64,000 bases of DNA, taken from Larkinella humicola. Lineage in GTDB: Bacteria > Bacteroidota > Bacteroidia > Cytophagales > Spirosomataceae. Every line of letters starts with the position of its first letter. The stretch's first letter is position 1. This document shows, one piece after another, positions 16,228 to 24,705 of the stretch. A model generated the notes under the pieces. It was given only the letters and a program-made list of their open reading frames with translations, had not been told where the DNA came from and ran no database searches. The stretch spans positions 744,001 to 808,000 of the forward strand of contig NZ_VTWS01000003.1 in assembly GCF_008727875.1 (NCBI RefSeq), written 5' to 3'. The position numbers and the translations under genes were made by a program.

Positions 16228-17802
16228 ATGAAACAGTTCTTCTTCGTGGCAGTTTGGCTTACGGCATCTCATTCCGCATTTGCCCAACCGACCAACAACA
16301 CTGGTGCACCGAAGTTGCCCCGCATCGCCATCGCCGGGTTAGGCATCGAATCCAGCACGTTTTCTCCGGCGGTTACCCACGAAGAAGCTTTTCACGCCCG
16401 CTACGGTGGGGAGATCTACAACGCCTACCCGTTTATGATGCCGATTTCGCCCCTGCGCAAACAAGCGGTTTGGGTGCCCACCATCGTCGGAAAATCGCTG
16501 CCGGGCGGAGCCGTGACGCGGGAAGCCTACGAATCGCTGGTCAGCAAAACGCTGGATTCGCTCAAAAAATACGGCCCCTACGACGGGTTGTATTTTGATA
16601 TTCACGGAGCCATGAGCGTCAAGGGGCTGGATGACCCGGAAGGTGATTTCATTACCCGAATCCGCCAAGTAATCGGTTATAAAACCCTCATTTCTACGTC
16701 GATGGATTTGCACGGCAACGTGTCTTGGCGGCTGGCCCAAAATACGGATTTGATGACCTGTTACCGGATGGCTCCGCACGAGGATGCCATGCAAACCAAG
16801 GAACGGGCCGTCGTCAACCTGCTCGATCGCATCAAAAGCGGCAAGGGAAAACCGGCCTACAAAGCCTGGATTCCGATCCCGATTCTGTTGCCGGGCGAAA
16901 AAACGAGTACGCGCATCGAACCCGGCAAAAGTCTGTATCAACAGGTGGCTCCCCTGGCCGACCACCAGGCTGGCATTGTCGATGCAGCCATCTGGATTGG
17001 TTACGCCTGGGCGGACGAACCCCGCAACCATGCCGTGGTGATGGCGGTCGGTGACGACAAAACCAAGGTCATTCAAACGGCCGAGAAGCTGGCGCAGGCG
17101 TTCTGGAAGGTCCGGAACCAATTCGATTTTGTTGCGCCGACGGGCAAACTGGAAGACGTTCTGGCCAAAGCCCTGGTCAGCCAGAAGCATCCTTTTTTCA
17201 TCAGCGATACCGGCGACAACCCGACGGCGGGTGGGGCGGGTGACGTCACCTGGACGCTTACACAGATTCTGGCGCGTCCGGAATTTCAGCGGGCGGATGG
17301 CCCGTCATTGATCTACGCGTCGATTCCCGATCCGGAACTGGTGAAAAAGGCGATGGCAGCGGGCATTGGAGGCCAGGTGGAAGGCGTTGCGGGTGCCCGG
17401 GTCGATGCCCGGTTTGCCCCGCCGGTTCCGCTGAAGGGCACCGTCGAAGCCATTGTCAAAGGCGATATCAACGCTGAAGTTGAGGTAGTCGTGAAAGTAG
17501 GGAGCGTGCATGTCATCGTTACCCAAAAACGAAAACCGTACCACAAGGAAATCGACTTCACCCGCCTGGGCCTGAATCCCCGTAAATCGGACATTGTCGT
17601 CGTCAAAATCGGCTATCTTGAGCCGGAACTATATGCCATGCAGGCCGACTGGATCATGGCGCTGACACCCGGGGGCGTTGATCAGGATTTGGCGCGATTA
17701 CCGTACAAACGGATCAAACGGCCGATGTTTCCTTTCGACGCAGCCATGAAAACCCCAGATTTATCGGCGAAGCTGGTGCCGTTGTCGGGGGAAGGGAAGT
17801 AG
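16228..17802 (+). CDS. M81 family metallopeptidase (MlrC-like)
   Basis: A 524-residue exported protein of the M81 (microcystinase C) family, metal-dependent hydrolases with unclear natural substrates. A signal peptide (MKQFFFVAVWLTASHSAFAQ) precedes the family start RIAIAGLGIESSTFSPAVTHEEAF. Likely metal-site segments are YFDIHGAMSV near residue 127, STSMDLHGNVS near residue 155 and the later ISDTGDNPTAGGAGDVT. The start codon lies about a dozen bases from the left-end hairpin of the TnpB element, so its native promoter was either displaced or lies within the element. Catalytic role in this organism unknown. Confidence 0.9.
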   Translation: MKQFFFVAVWLTASHSAFAQPTNNTGAPKLPRIAIAGLGIESSTFSPAVTHEEAFHARYGGEIYNAYPFMMPISPLRKQAVWVPTIVGKSLPGGAVTREAYESLVSKTLDSLKKYGPYDGLYFDIHGAMSVKGLDDPEGDFITRIRQVIGYKTLISTSMDLHGNVSWRLAQNTDLMTCYRMAPHEDAMQTKERAVVNLLDRIKSGKGKPAYKAWIPIPILLPGEKTSTRIEPGKSLYQQVAPLADHQAGIVDAAIWIGYAWADEPRNHAVVMAVGDDKTKVIQTAEKLAQAFWKVRNQFDFVAPTGKLEDVLAKALVSQKHPFFISDTGDNPTAGGAGDVTWTLTQILARPEFQRADGPSLIYASIPDPELVKKAMAAGIGGQVEGVAGARVDARFAPPVPLKGTVEAIVKGDINAEVEVVVKVGSVHVIVTQKRKPYHKEIDFTRLGLNPRKSDIVVVKIGYLEPELYAMQADWIMALTPGGVDQDLARLPYKRIKRPMFPFDAAMKTPDLSAKLVPLSGEGK

Positions 17803-18034
17803 TTGAAACTGAAGAAATTCAACACTACCGGAAGCTTGTAAATAGTAAAAAGAACGCCAACTATGAGACGATGCCCATGCCTGACAGTTGTTTAAGTGCC
17901 AGCGGCACGTAATGTTAATAGCAAATCGGACCCCTCCGGGGTCAATAATCTCACAGTTTGCGTTAAAAACTTTGTCAAAACCGACCAGATAAGCCGCGTC
18001 ATTTTCAATACTCAACCGTGTTGAAAAACTTTGC

Positions 18035-18616
18035 CTACCGCTTCACCCCAATTCCCTCAAAATAAGGATCCAGATGATCCAGATCACATTCCGAGGTGAT
18101 GGCAGCGACTGACGGACTCGCGATGGTCAGACGGGTCGTTTGCTCCGGCTCACAACGCGCATTGGTCCCCACGGCACGAATCGCCAGGGCTACGCAATCA
18201 CCCAGTTGCCAGCTTTCGCTTTCCAGAACCATACGCTTCGCGTTGCTCCGGTCGCACAAGGCAAGGCGGGTGGTTGGTCTCTTTTGGCCTTTGCCATGTT
18301 GGGCAACGAAAGCCGTTTGGAGCGGTCCATCGAACTCGCACGTAATCCGATACAAGCGGTTTTCGTGAAAGACCAGGAATAATCGAGCCATCAGAATGCC
18401 TTGAACCTCAACAGAATCCGCTTTAAAAACGCGAATATTCGTGCAGGGTAGGGCAAGCGTTCCCTTGACAACCACCAGCTCCTGTTCCTGAAAACCGGCC
18501 TGCTGCAAAGCGTCAGGCGTCGTGATCCCAATTCGAAACGGCCCCAATCCGACTCCATTCGACTGGCTGTAGAGCGGATACGGGAGTAGAAACAGGAACA
18601 GAAGAAGAAATTTCAT
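18035..18616 (-). CDS. Secreted protein of unknown function
   Basis: About 193 residues starting at MKFLLLFLFLLPYPLYSQ, a signal peptide. An ATG three codons earlier is also possible. The mature part begins GVGLGPFRIGITTPDALQQAGF, the kind of opening seen in small periplasmic proteins that hold a repeat like that of PepSY or lipocalin-like folds, but no family is recognised. Four cysteines (LPCTNI, ITCEF, ALCDRS, GDCVAL) plus RCEP and SECD suggest disulphides in the periplasm. It lies immediately downstream of the CPBP protease gene on the same strand (45 bases) and may be cotranscribed with it. Confidence 0.7.
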   Translation of the reverse strand: MKFLLLFLFLLPYPLYSQSNGVGLGPFRIGITTPDALQQAGFQEQELVVVKGTLALPCTNIRVFKADSVEVQGILMARLFLVFHENRLYRITCEFDGPLQTAFVAQHGKGQKRPTTRLALCDRSNAKRMVLESESWQLGDCVALAIRAVGTNARCEPEQTTRLTIASPSVAAITSECDLDHLDPYFEGIGVKR

Positions 18617-18661
18617 GGATCGCAATTTCGTGGAAATGGGCCAAATCGCAAGAAACCGGGC

Positions 18662-19600
18662 TTATTTCCCCAACCCCAACTGCAAAAAAGCCGTCAGTTC
18701 CATGAGCCAGGCCACGCCCAGGTGAATGATAATGCCGCCCCAGATACTGCGGGTTTGGAGCGCAATGACGCCCAGAATGTAACCGCCAAAAATGGAGCTG
18801 ATCGTTTCGCCGGGCGGTTTTCCGAAGTGAATGAAAGCATAGGTAATTACCATCGGAAAAACCGTGCCCCGGCCCAGAATCCGCGCCATGCCGATCACCA
18901 GAAAACCGCGAAACATCAACTCCGTCGGCACAAAATCCCAGCCGTAGGCCAGTTCATACACCAAAGCTGTTACCCATTCCGGCACGTTGAAAAACTCGTT
19001 GGCGTTGGTGTCGCGGTAGGTTGGATACGACTCCAGAAAAGACGGCTGGAAAGACGCGTACGTAATCAGCGGCACCATGCACAGCAGCAGCACAAAATAG
19101 ATTTGCAGTCCTTTCCATTTCGGCCGCATTCCGTAAAAACCGTTCGATTCTTTTTCGACAAACCCGTAAAAGAGTAGCAACGGCAGCAAAACCGTCAGCA
19201 GCGACTGCCAGTTGCGCAGGCAATAAAACGCAAACTGGTAAATCTGACCGTCAAAAACCGCGTGACTCCAGTCGTTGAATCCGTAAAAACCGGCGTACCA
19301 ACTGTAGATCGCCAATCCCGCCAGACTATACACCCAAAAATCCCGCCGTCGCCAGATGTCCAGCCGCTGGTGAAAGTGCGTCCATAACCACACCCCGGAA
19401 TAATAGGCAAAAGCGTACAGTAGAAAATAGAACAGAATCCGGATGTTTTCGCCCCGATACGCGTCGATGTAACTATCCTCAAAATCAAGGTAATAATTGA
19501 TGCTGATGCAAACCGCCAGAAACACGGCGGCTGCGGCATATAAGTCGGCGCGAAAGTCGGCTTTCAGGTGTTCGCGGAGATAGCGGATCAGGGTACGCAT
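18662..19600 (-). CDS. CPBP family intramembrane metalloprotease
   Basis: A 312-residue polytopic membrane protein with the CPBP (Abi/CAAX-protease) signature in its C-terminal third: motif 1 PTELMFRGFLV (family EExxxR, here TExxxR), motif 2 AFIHFGKPP, and motif 3 GGIIIHLGVAWLMEL. Motif 1 keeps the second Glu and the Arg. Members range from prenyl-CAAX-like proteases to bacteriocin-immunity proteins; the substrate here is unknown. It precedes the secreted protein gene at 18035. Confidence 0.85.
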   Translation of the reverse strand: MRTLIRYLREHLKADFRADLYAAAAVFLAVCISINYYLDFEDSYIDAYRGENIRILFYFLLYAFAYYSGVWLWTHFHQRLDIWRRRDFWVYSLAGLAIYSWYAGFYGFNDWSHAVFDGQIYQFAFYCLRNWQSLLTVLLPLLLFYGFVEKESNGFYGMRPKWKGLQIYFVLLLCMVPLITYASFQPSFLESYPTYRDTNANEFFNVPEWVTALVYELAYGWDFVPTELMFRGFLVIGMARILGRGTVFPMVITYAFIHFGKPPGETISSIFGGYILGVIALQTRSIWGGIIIHLGVAWLMELTAFLQLGLGK

Positions 19601-19734
19601 GGTGGTTCAAAGTTGGTGGAAAGCCGCCAGCAAACCAAAGCCGTTTTGGTGGTAAAGGCAGTATGTCCGGATGAATCGGAACTTATAGACATTGAATTGC
19701 CCAAAAAAGCCCGAAGGGTTAAAACGTGGATAAC

Positions 19735-19753
19735 CCCGGATGCAATCCGGGGC
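19735..19753. repeat. CCCCGGAT-GCAATCCGGGG palindrome
   Basis: A near-perfect palindrome (CCCCGGATGCAATCCGGGG) just upstream of the SDR start codon. Its core GGAT-GCAATCC is close to the first inner palindrome of the element in the GT39 gene, suggesting one dispersed family. Confidence 0.6.
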
Positions 19754-19767
19754 ATAAACAATCAAAG

Positions 19768-20529
19768 ATGGCCAACTTTGCGAATCAGGTTGCATTCATC
19801 ACCGGAGCCGGTTCTGGCATCGGGCGGGCGACGGCATTAGCGTTCGCACAGGCCGGGGCGCAGGTCGTGGTGGCGGACATCGACGAAACCGGTGGACAAC
19901 AAACCGTGGCGGAAATTACCGAATTCAAAGGCGCGGAAGCCCGGTTTATAGCCTGCAACGTGGCGAATCCGGAAGACGTTGAAGCGGCTGTTCGGCAAAC
20001 CGTCGAACAGTTCGGGCGACTGGACATCGGCATCAACAACGCCGGAATCGGTGGCGCCTACGCCCGACTGGCCGACCAGACCTGCGACGACTGGAACCGA
20101 ATGCTGTCCGTCAACCTGAGTGGTGTTTTCTACTGCATGCAGTTCGAAATCCGGCAAATGCTGGCGCAGGGTGGCGGAAAAATCGTCAACCTCTCATCGA
20201 TTGCGGGCGTTCGGGGCATGATCAAAGGCGGCCCCTATAGCGCGGCCAAACACGGTGTGCTGGGTCTGACCAAAACGGCGGCTCTGGAATACGCCCGGCA
20301 AAACATCCGCGTTAATGCGGTTTGCCCGGTTTATACGCATTCGGCGATGGTCGATGAACTCATCAGCCGGTCGCCCGAAATGGAAAAGCGGATGCGCCAG
20401 GTGATTCCCCTCGGTCGTTTCGGCCAACCGGAGGAAATTGCGCAGGCGATTTTGTGGCTCTGTTCGGACGAAAACGCGTTTTGTACCGGGCAGGCGCTGC
20501 AGATGGATGGTGGATTGACGGCGGGTTGA
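19768..20529 (+). CDS. SDR-family oxidoreductase
   Basis: A classical short-chain dehydrogenase/reductase of 253 residues. The cofactor loop TGAGSGIGRATAL lies at residue 11, NNAGIGG near 90, catalytic Ser in IVNLSSIAG and the YSAAK pair near 155. The Asp after the second beta strand (VVVADIDE) suggests NAD over NADP. Substrate unknown. The start at 19768 (MANFANQVAFITG) is the family start; 14 upstream codons are translated palindrome and are rejected. Confidence 0.92.
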   Translation: MANFANQVAFITGAGSGIGRATALAFAQAGAQVVVADIDETGGQQTVAEITEFKGAEARFIACNVANPEDVEAAVRQTVEQFGRLDIGINNAGIGGAYARLADQTCDDWNRMLSVNLSGVFYCMQFEIRQMLAQGGGKIVNLSSIAGVRGMIKGGPYSAAKHGVLGLTKTAALEYARQNIRVNAVCPVYTHSAMVDELISRSPEMEKRMRQVIPLGRFGQPEEIAQAILWLCSDENAFCTGQALQMDGGLTAG

Positions 20530-20533
20530 CGGG

Positions 20534-20561
20534 GTAGAGACGCGATTAATCGCGTCTCTAC
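20534..20561. terminator. 28-bp perfect palindrome at a convergent gene end
   Basis: The sequence GTAGAGACGCGATT followed by its exact reverse complement, with no loop. It starts 4 bases after the SDR stop codon and contains the stop codon (TAG, 20558-20560) of the deacetylase gene on the other strand. It could act as a bidirectional terminator or be a mobile repeat; this word is known as a dispersed repeat in Bacteroidota and cyanobacteria. Confidence 0.8.
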
Positions 20562-21490
20562 GGGTTTTCGGCCCATTTGGTCACCATTGCCGGGACCTCG
20601 GGTTCACCTTTGAAAAACGCGCCTTTTTTGCCCTGCGTCAGCGCCCAGCGGTGCATCCACGAAATACCGCCTTTGCCAATGTAACCGTCTTTCGAGCGGT
20701 AGGCTTCGTCGTTCAGGGCTTCATCCAGCGGAATAAAGGTGTAACCGCTTTTCGCAAGCCGGGTTAACAACTCGCCCATGTAAACCGCATTGATCGTATT
20801 GGCGTGCGTCAACAGCGTCTGCGGAATGAGTCGGCCAAAAAGCGAATCCGACTGCGCTTCGTAGTAGCGAACATAGGCCGTCATGTAGTCCAGATACTGC
20901 CGACCAACCTCGGCCGCCGACGCGGTATCGCCTTTCAGCAGTGCGTTGTCGTAGGCGTGGGAAAACAGAAAATCATAATTATCGACCGTTACAGGGGCTT
21001 CACGGTAGTTATGTTGCACGAGAAACCGCTCCAGGGAATCTTTTTTAGCGGGCGTTTCTCCCTTGCGGAGGAATGGATGCCGGAAAAACCGAAACGGCTT
21101 GCCGCGTTGTTCCACCAGGGATTTGACGATTTTCTCCCCGCCCGTTACTTCGTTCAGGTAGTCCCGGATCGTAATAACCGTATAGTCTTTGTGTGAAAAC
21201 GTATGATTTCCCAGTTCCAGCCCGGCATCGAGCCACAATTTTAGTACATTGACCTGATTTGGGTCGGGAGCGCCATCCCGGTACAACCACTGCGAAACCA
21301 CAAACCCGATGGCCGGAACGCGGTGCGTCTGAAAATGCCGGACCAGTTTTTGATTCATGATCAGCCGACCGTCGGGGGTTCGGTAGTAACTGGTAACCCC
21401 CGGCAGATCATCGACGGTGATCACGATCTTTTTCTGCGCCCAGAGTTGGGAAGTCAGTAACCAAAAACCGATAAAAAGCCGGAAGCGCAT
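20558..21490 (-). CDS. Secreted polysaccharide deacetylase (NodB fold)
   Basis: About 310 residues from MRFRLFIGFWLLTSQLWAQ, a signal peptide. NodB motifs are present: the Asp pair in VITVDDLPG, the metal-binding His pair in GNHTFSHKDYT, and the Arg-Pro segment FRHPFLRKG. CE4 enzymes remove N-acetyl groups from glycans such as peptidoglycan or chitin. A longer frame to 21613 exists, but the added 41 residues overlap the divergent EamA gene. The gene ends inside a 28-bp palindrome. Confidence 0.87.
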   Translation of the reverse strand: MRFRLFIGFWLLTSQLWAQKKIVITVDDLPGVTSYYRTPDGRLIMNQKLVRHFQTHRVPAIGFVVSQWLYRDGAPDPNQVNVLKLWLDAGLELGNHTFSHKDYTVITIRDYLNEVTGGEKIVKSLVEQRGKPFRFFRHPFLRKGETPAKKDSLERFLVQHNYREAPVTVDNYDFLFSHAYDNALLKGDTASAAEVGRQYLDYMTAYVRYYEAQSDSLFGRLIPQTLLTHANTINAVYMGELLTRLAKSGYTFIPLDEALNDEAYRSKDGYIGKGGISWMHRWALTQGKKGAFFKGEPEVPAMVTKWAENP

Positions 21491-21518
21491 CCTGAAAGCC
21501 TGATTTGTAGACCCGATT

Positions 21519-22415
21519 ATGATGTTGTTATTTGCCCTAACCCTAACCACCGTTGCCATTCTTGTTCGCATTGTATCGAGCCCTTTATCGAATGTTTTCC
21601 AGAAACAACTCACCCAACGCGCTGCCGAGCCCCTGTTTGTCTCCTCCGCAACCTATGGCTTTTTGACCATATTAACAATCCCGTTCTGGTCTGAATTGGC
21701 CCTGGCCAACCTGCCCCCGGCATTCTGGTGGGATGTGCTCGTTTTTAACCTGATCGGCGTTCTGGGAAATGTCCTCCTGATCAAAGCCATCCGAACCGGC
21801 GAATTGTCCGTTCTCGGCCCGGTCAATGCCTACAAATCCGTTGTCAGCCTGGTGCTGGGCATTCTGCTGCTCAACGAAATACCCAGTTGGATGGGGGTGG
21901 TGGGCGTCCTGCTGATTGTCGCCGGGAGTTACGTGGTTTTGGGTTCCGGCCAGCGCGGACGCGGTTTCTCGCTGGACATTCTGAAAAAACCGGAAATTCA
22001 GTTTCGTCTGATCGCGCTGGTTTGCTCGGCCATCGAAGCGATTTTCATCAAACGCGCCATGCTCTTGTCTACCCCCATGACCACCTTTGTGCTTTGGTGT
22101 GCGCTGGGTTTTCTGTTCTCCTTCAGTTGGGTATTGCTGACGCTGCGCAGTCGCTGGAAAGCGCAGATCCGGGTTTTTTCTACCCACAAAGGGACCTATG
22201 CCGCCCTGTTTGTTGCAACGGGATTGATGCAGTTTTCGACCAATACGGCCTTTGGCGGCATGCAGGTGGGGTATGTGCTCGCCTTGTTCCAAACCTCGGC
22301 CCTGCTCAACGTCCTGTTCGGTTATCAGTTTTTTAAAGAGCAGAACATTGTCCAGAAACTCATCGGCGCGGTTATTATGGTGACCGGGGCGGTTTTGATT
22401 GTCGTTTTTAACTAA
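21519..22415 (+). CDS. EamA/DMT-type membrane transporter
   Basis: A 298-residue polytopic protein of the drug/metabolite transporter superfamily: ten predicted hydrophobic segments in two repeats of five. The repeat-end signature appears in SVLGPVNAYKSVVSLVLGILLLNEIPSW and again in ALFQTSALLNVLFGYQFFKEQ. Substrate cannot be deduced. It begins 28 bases from the divergent deacetylase gene and stops four bases before the acyl-CoA dehydrogenase start, so it probably heads the following operon. Confidence 0.85.
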   Translation: MMLLFALTLTTVAILVRIVSSPLSNVFQKQLTQRAAEPLFVSSATYGFLTILTIPFWSELALANLPPAFWWDVLVFNLIGVLGNVLLIKAIRTGELSVLGPVNAYKSVVSLVLGILLLNEIPSWMGVVGVLLIVAGSYVVLGSGQRGRGFSLDILKKPEIQFRLIALVCSAIEAIFIKRAMLLSTPMTTFVLWCALGFLFSFSWVLLTLRSRWKAQIRVFSTHKGTYAALFVATGLMQFSTNTAFGGMQVGYVLALFQTSALLNVLFGYQFFKEQNIVQKLIGAVIMVTGAVLIVVFN

Positions 22416-22419
22416 AAGC

Positions 22420-23640
22420 ATGGAAGATCTTTTCGCCACCGACCGAACCCGCGACCTCGTGCCCCGCATCCGGGCCTTTATTGAAACCGAACTCATCCCG
22501 CTCGAAACCGCCGGGCACTTGACCGGGCCTTTTTCCAAAGTCGCTACGGTTCTGGATCAAAAACGGAATCTGGTCAAAAAAGCCGGTTTATGGGGCTTGC
22601 AACACGGTGTGGACGAAGGTGGTTTGGGCCTGACGTTGTGTGAATTCGGGCAAATCAGCGAGGTACTGGCCACTAGTCCGTTCGGGCATTATACCTTCAA
22701 TTGCCAGGCCCCGGACATTGGGAACATGGAACTGCTGCACAAGCACGCGTCGGATGAACTGAAACAACGGTTTCTGGAACCGCTCCGGGAAGGCCGGATT
22801 CGTTCCTGCTTTTCGATGACCGAACCCGAATTTGCCGGTTCCAACCCCACGCAACTCGGCACAACTGCCGTTTTGGACGGCAACGCGTACGTCATCAACG
22901 GTCGCAAGTGGTTTACGTCCTCCGCCGACGGCGCGGCTTTTGCCATCGTCATGGCCGTCACCACGCCCGATGCCGCGCCCCACCGCCGGGCCAGTATGAT
23001 TCTGGTGCCGACCGACGCGCCCGGTTTTCGGCTCGTCCGCAACATTTCCATCATGGGTGATTCGGGCGATCATTGGGGCAGTCATTCGGAAGTCGTTTAC
23101 GAAAACGTGCGGGTGCCGATCGAAAACCGCATCGGGGACGAAGGACTGGGTTTTGTGCTGGCGCAGGAACGGCTGGGGCCGGGCCGGATTCACCACTGCA
23201 TGCGCTGGATCGGCATCAGCGAACGCTGTTTCGATCTGATGTGCAGCCGGGCCGCCACGCGCGAAATCGAACCGGGCGTTCGGTTGGGCGAAAAGCAGTT
23301 TATTCAGGGGTTCATTGCCGAAAGCCGCGCCGAAATCGATGCCGCCCGGCTGATGGTGTTACGAACGGCCCACAACATCGACCGTTTCGGAGCCGCCAGC
23401 GTGCGCAATGAGATTTCGGCCATCAAGTTTTTTGTCGCCAATACCATGCTGAAAGTGGTCGACCGGGCCATTCAGACGTTTGGTGCCATGGGCATTACAG
23501 ATGACCTTCTGCTGGCCTGGTATTACCGGCACGAACGCGGGGCGCGGATTTACGACGGCGCCGACGAAGTGCATAAATCAGCCCTGGCGCGGAGCATTTT
23601 GAAAGAGTACGGTTTAGACACGAAAAAGAAAAATGGCTGA
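22420..23640 (+). CDS. Acyl-CoA dehydrogenase (ACAD10/11-type)
   Basis: A 406-residue FAD-dependent dehydrogenase. The FAD and substrate segments are CFSMTEPEFAGSNPTQLGTTA near residue 135, NGRKWFTSSADGA, and the C-terminal MGITDDLLLAWYYRHERGARIYDGADEVHKSALAR. This GADEVH form is typical of the ACAD10/11 group that acts on long or hydroxylated acyl-CoAs. The start is MEDLFATDRTRD at 22420, directly after the EamA stop. It overlaps the next gene by 8 bases, so the two are translationally coupled. In ACAD11-like systems the dehydrogenase and kinase are fused or adjacent. Confidence 0.93.
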   Translation: MEDLFATDRTRDLVPRIRAFIETELIPLETAGHLTGPFSKVATVLDQKRNLVKKAGLWGLQHGVDEGGLGLTLCEFGQISEVLATSPFGHYTFNCQAPDIGNMELLHKHASDELKQRFLEPLREGRIRSCFSMTEPEFAGSNPTQLGTTAVLDGNAYVINGRKWFTSSADGAAFAIVMAVTTPDAAPHRRASMILVPTDAPGFRLVRNISIMGDSGDHWGSHSEVVYENVRVPIENRIGDEGLGFVLAQERLGPGRIHHCMRWIGISERCFDLMCSRAATREIEPGVRLGEKQFIQGFIAESRAEIDAARLMVLRTAHNIDRFGAASVRNEISAIKFFVANTMLKVVDRAIQTFGAMGITDDLLLAWYYRHERGARIYDGADEVHKSALARSILKEYGLDTKKKNG

Positions 23641-24703
23641 TCTCAACCCCGACTCCGCCACCCGCATCCGCCCCGGCGAAGAACTCGATCTGGCCGCGTT
23701 GACGGCTTATTTAAACGATACGGTTCCCGGTTTCGGGACCATTACAGCTTGCGAGCAATTCCCCGGCGGGTATTCCAACCTGACGTATTTGCTTAAAACC
23801 AACTCGCAGGAGTATGTTCTCCGCCGACCGCCGTTTGGCGCGACGATCAAAGGCGCTCACGATATGGGTCGGGAGTTTCGGGTTTTGTCGTTACTCCAGT
23901 CGGCGGGTTACCCGAAAATTCCGGAACCGGTGGTATTCTGCGACGATGAGTCGGTTCTGGGTGGCCCGTTTTACGTCATGAAGCGGGTTTCTGGTATCAT
24001 TTTGCGGGCGCATACTGCTCCGAAACTGAATCTTCCGGCCGAAATATGGCGTCGCGCGTCCGAATCGCTGGTCGATAACCTGGTTCAATTGCATGCATTG
24101 GATATTCAGACAACCGGTCTGATTCAGTTGGGAAAACCGGAAGGCTACGTTCGCCGGCAGGTGGAAGGCTGGCACCGTCGCTACGTAAATTCCCAAACCG
24201 ATGATTTGCCCGACATGGACGCTTTAGCCCGTTGGCTCACGGATCATCTGCCGGCCGAAAATCCACCGACCTTGCTGCACAATGATTACAAATACGATAA
24301 CGTCGTTCTGAATCCGGATGACCTGACCGACCTTCGGGCGGTTTTGGATTGGGAAATGTGTACGGTGGGCGACCCGCTCATGGACGTCGGAACCGCCCTC
24401 TCCTATTGGGCCGAAAGCAACGACGGCCCGTTTGAGAAGTCGTTTAATCTGACGTGGTTGCCCGGCAATCTGACCCGTCAGGAATTCGCCGATCGCTATG
24501 CCGCAGGCAGTGGCCGCGACTTGTCAGGCATTCTGTACTACTATATCTTTGGGTTATTCAAAAACTCGGTGGTGATGCAGCAAATTTACACCCGCTACCA
24601 AAAGGGTTTGACCCAAGACCACCGGTTTGCGGGCTTGCTGGCGGGCGTTCGGGCGCTGGCCCGAAAAGGCATACAATCTATTGAACACCAAAAAATGCTG
24701 TAA
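23633..24703 (+). CDS. Aminoglycoside phosphotransferase-like kinase (ACAD11 N-domain type)
   Basis: A 356-residue kinase of the APH/choline-kinase superfamily. The nucleotide-binding start is GGYSNLTYLLKTNSQEYVLRRPP, the catalytic loop LLHNDYKYDNVVL (HxDxxxxN) near residue 220, and the metal-binding DWE in AVLDWEMCTVGDPLMDVG. In ACAD10/11 proteins this domain phosphorylates the 4-hydroxyl of 4-hydroxyacyl-CoA so that the adjacent dehydrogenase can eliminate it. That role is inferred here from its fusion partner lying directly upstream. Confidence 0.9.
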   Translation: MADLNPDSATRIRPGEELDLAALTAYLNDTVPGFGTITACEQFPGGYSNLTYLLKTNSQEYVLRRPPFGATIKGAHDMGREFRVLSLLQSAGYPKIPEPVVFCDDESVLGGPFYVMKRVSGIILRAHTAPKLNLPAEIWRRASESLVDNLVQLHALDIQTTGLIQLGKPEGYVRRQVEGWHRRYVNSQTDDLPDMDALARWLTDHLPAENPPTLLHNDYKYDNVVLNPDDLTDLRAVLDWEMCTVGDPLMDVGTALSYWAESNDGPFEKSFNLTWLPGNLTRQEFADRYAAGSGRDLSGILYYYIFGLFKNSVVMQQIYTRYQKGLTQDHRFAGLLAGVRALARKGIQSIEHQKML

Positions 24704-24705
24704 CC

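Noticed and set aside
14993-16231. A 412-codon open frame antisense to tnpB
   Set aside because: tnpB shows all catalytic motifs on the minus strand; the plus-strand frame has no recognisable protein.
17761-18015. An 84-codon open frame on the minus strand starting MSIENDAAYLVGFDKVF
   Set aside because: Its second half overlaps the end of the M81 gene and reads as low-information sequence; no family or promoter supports it.
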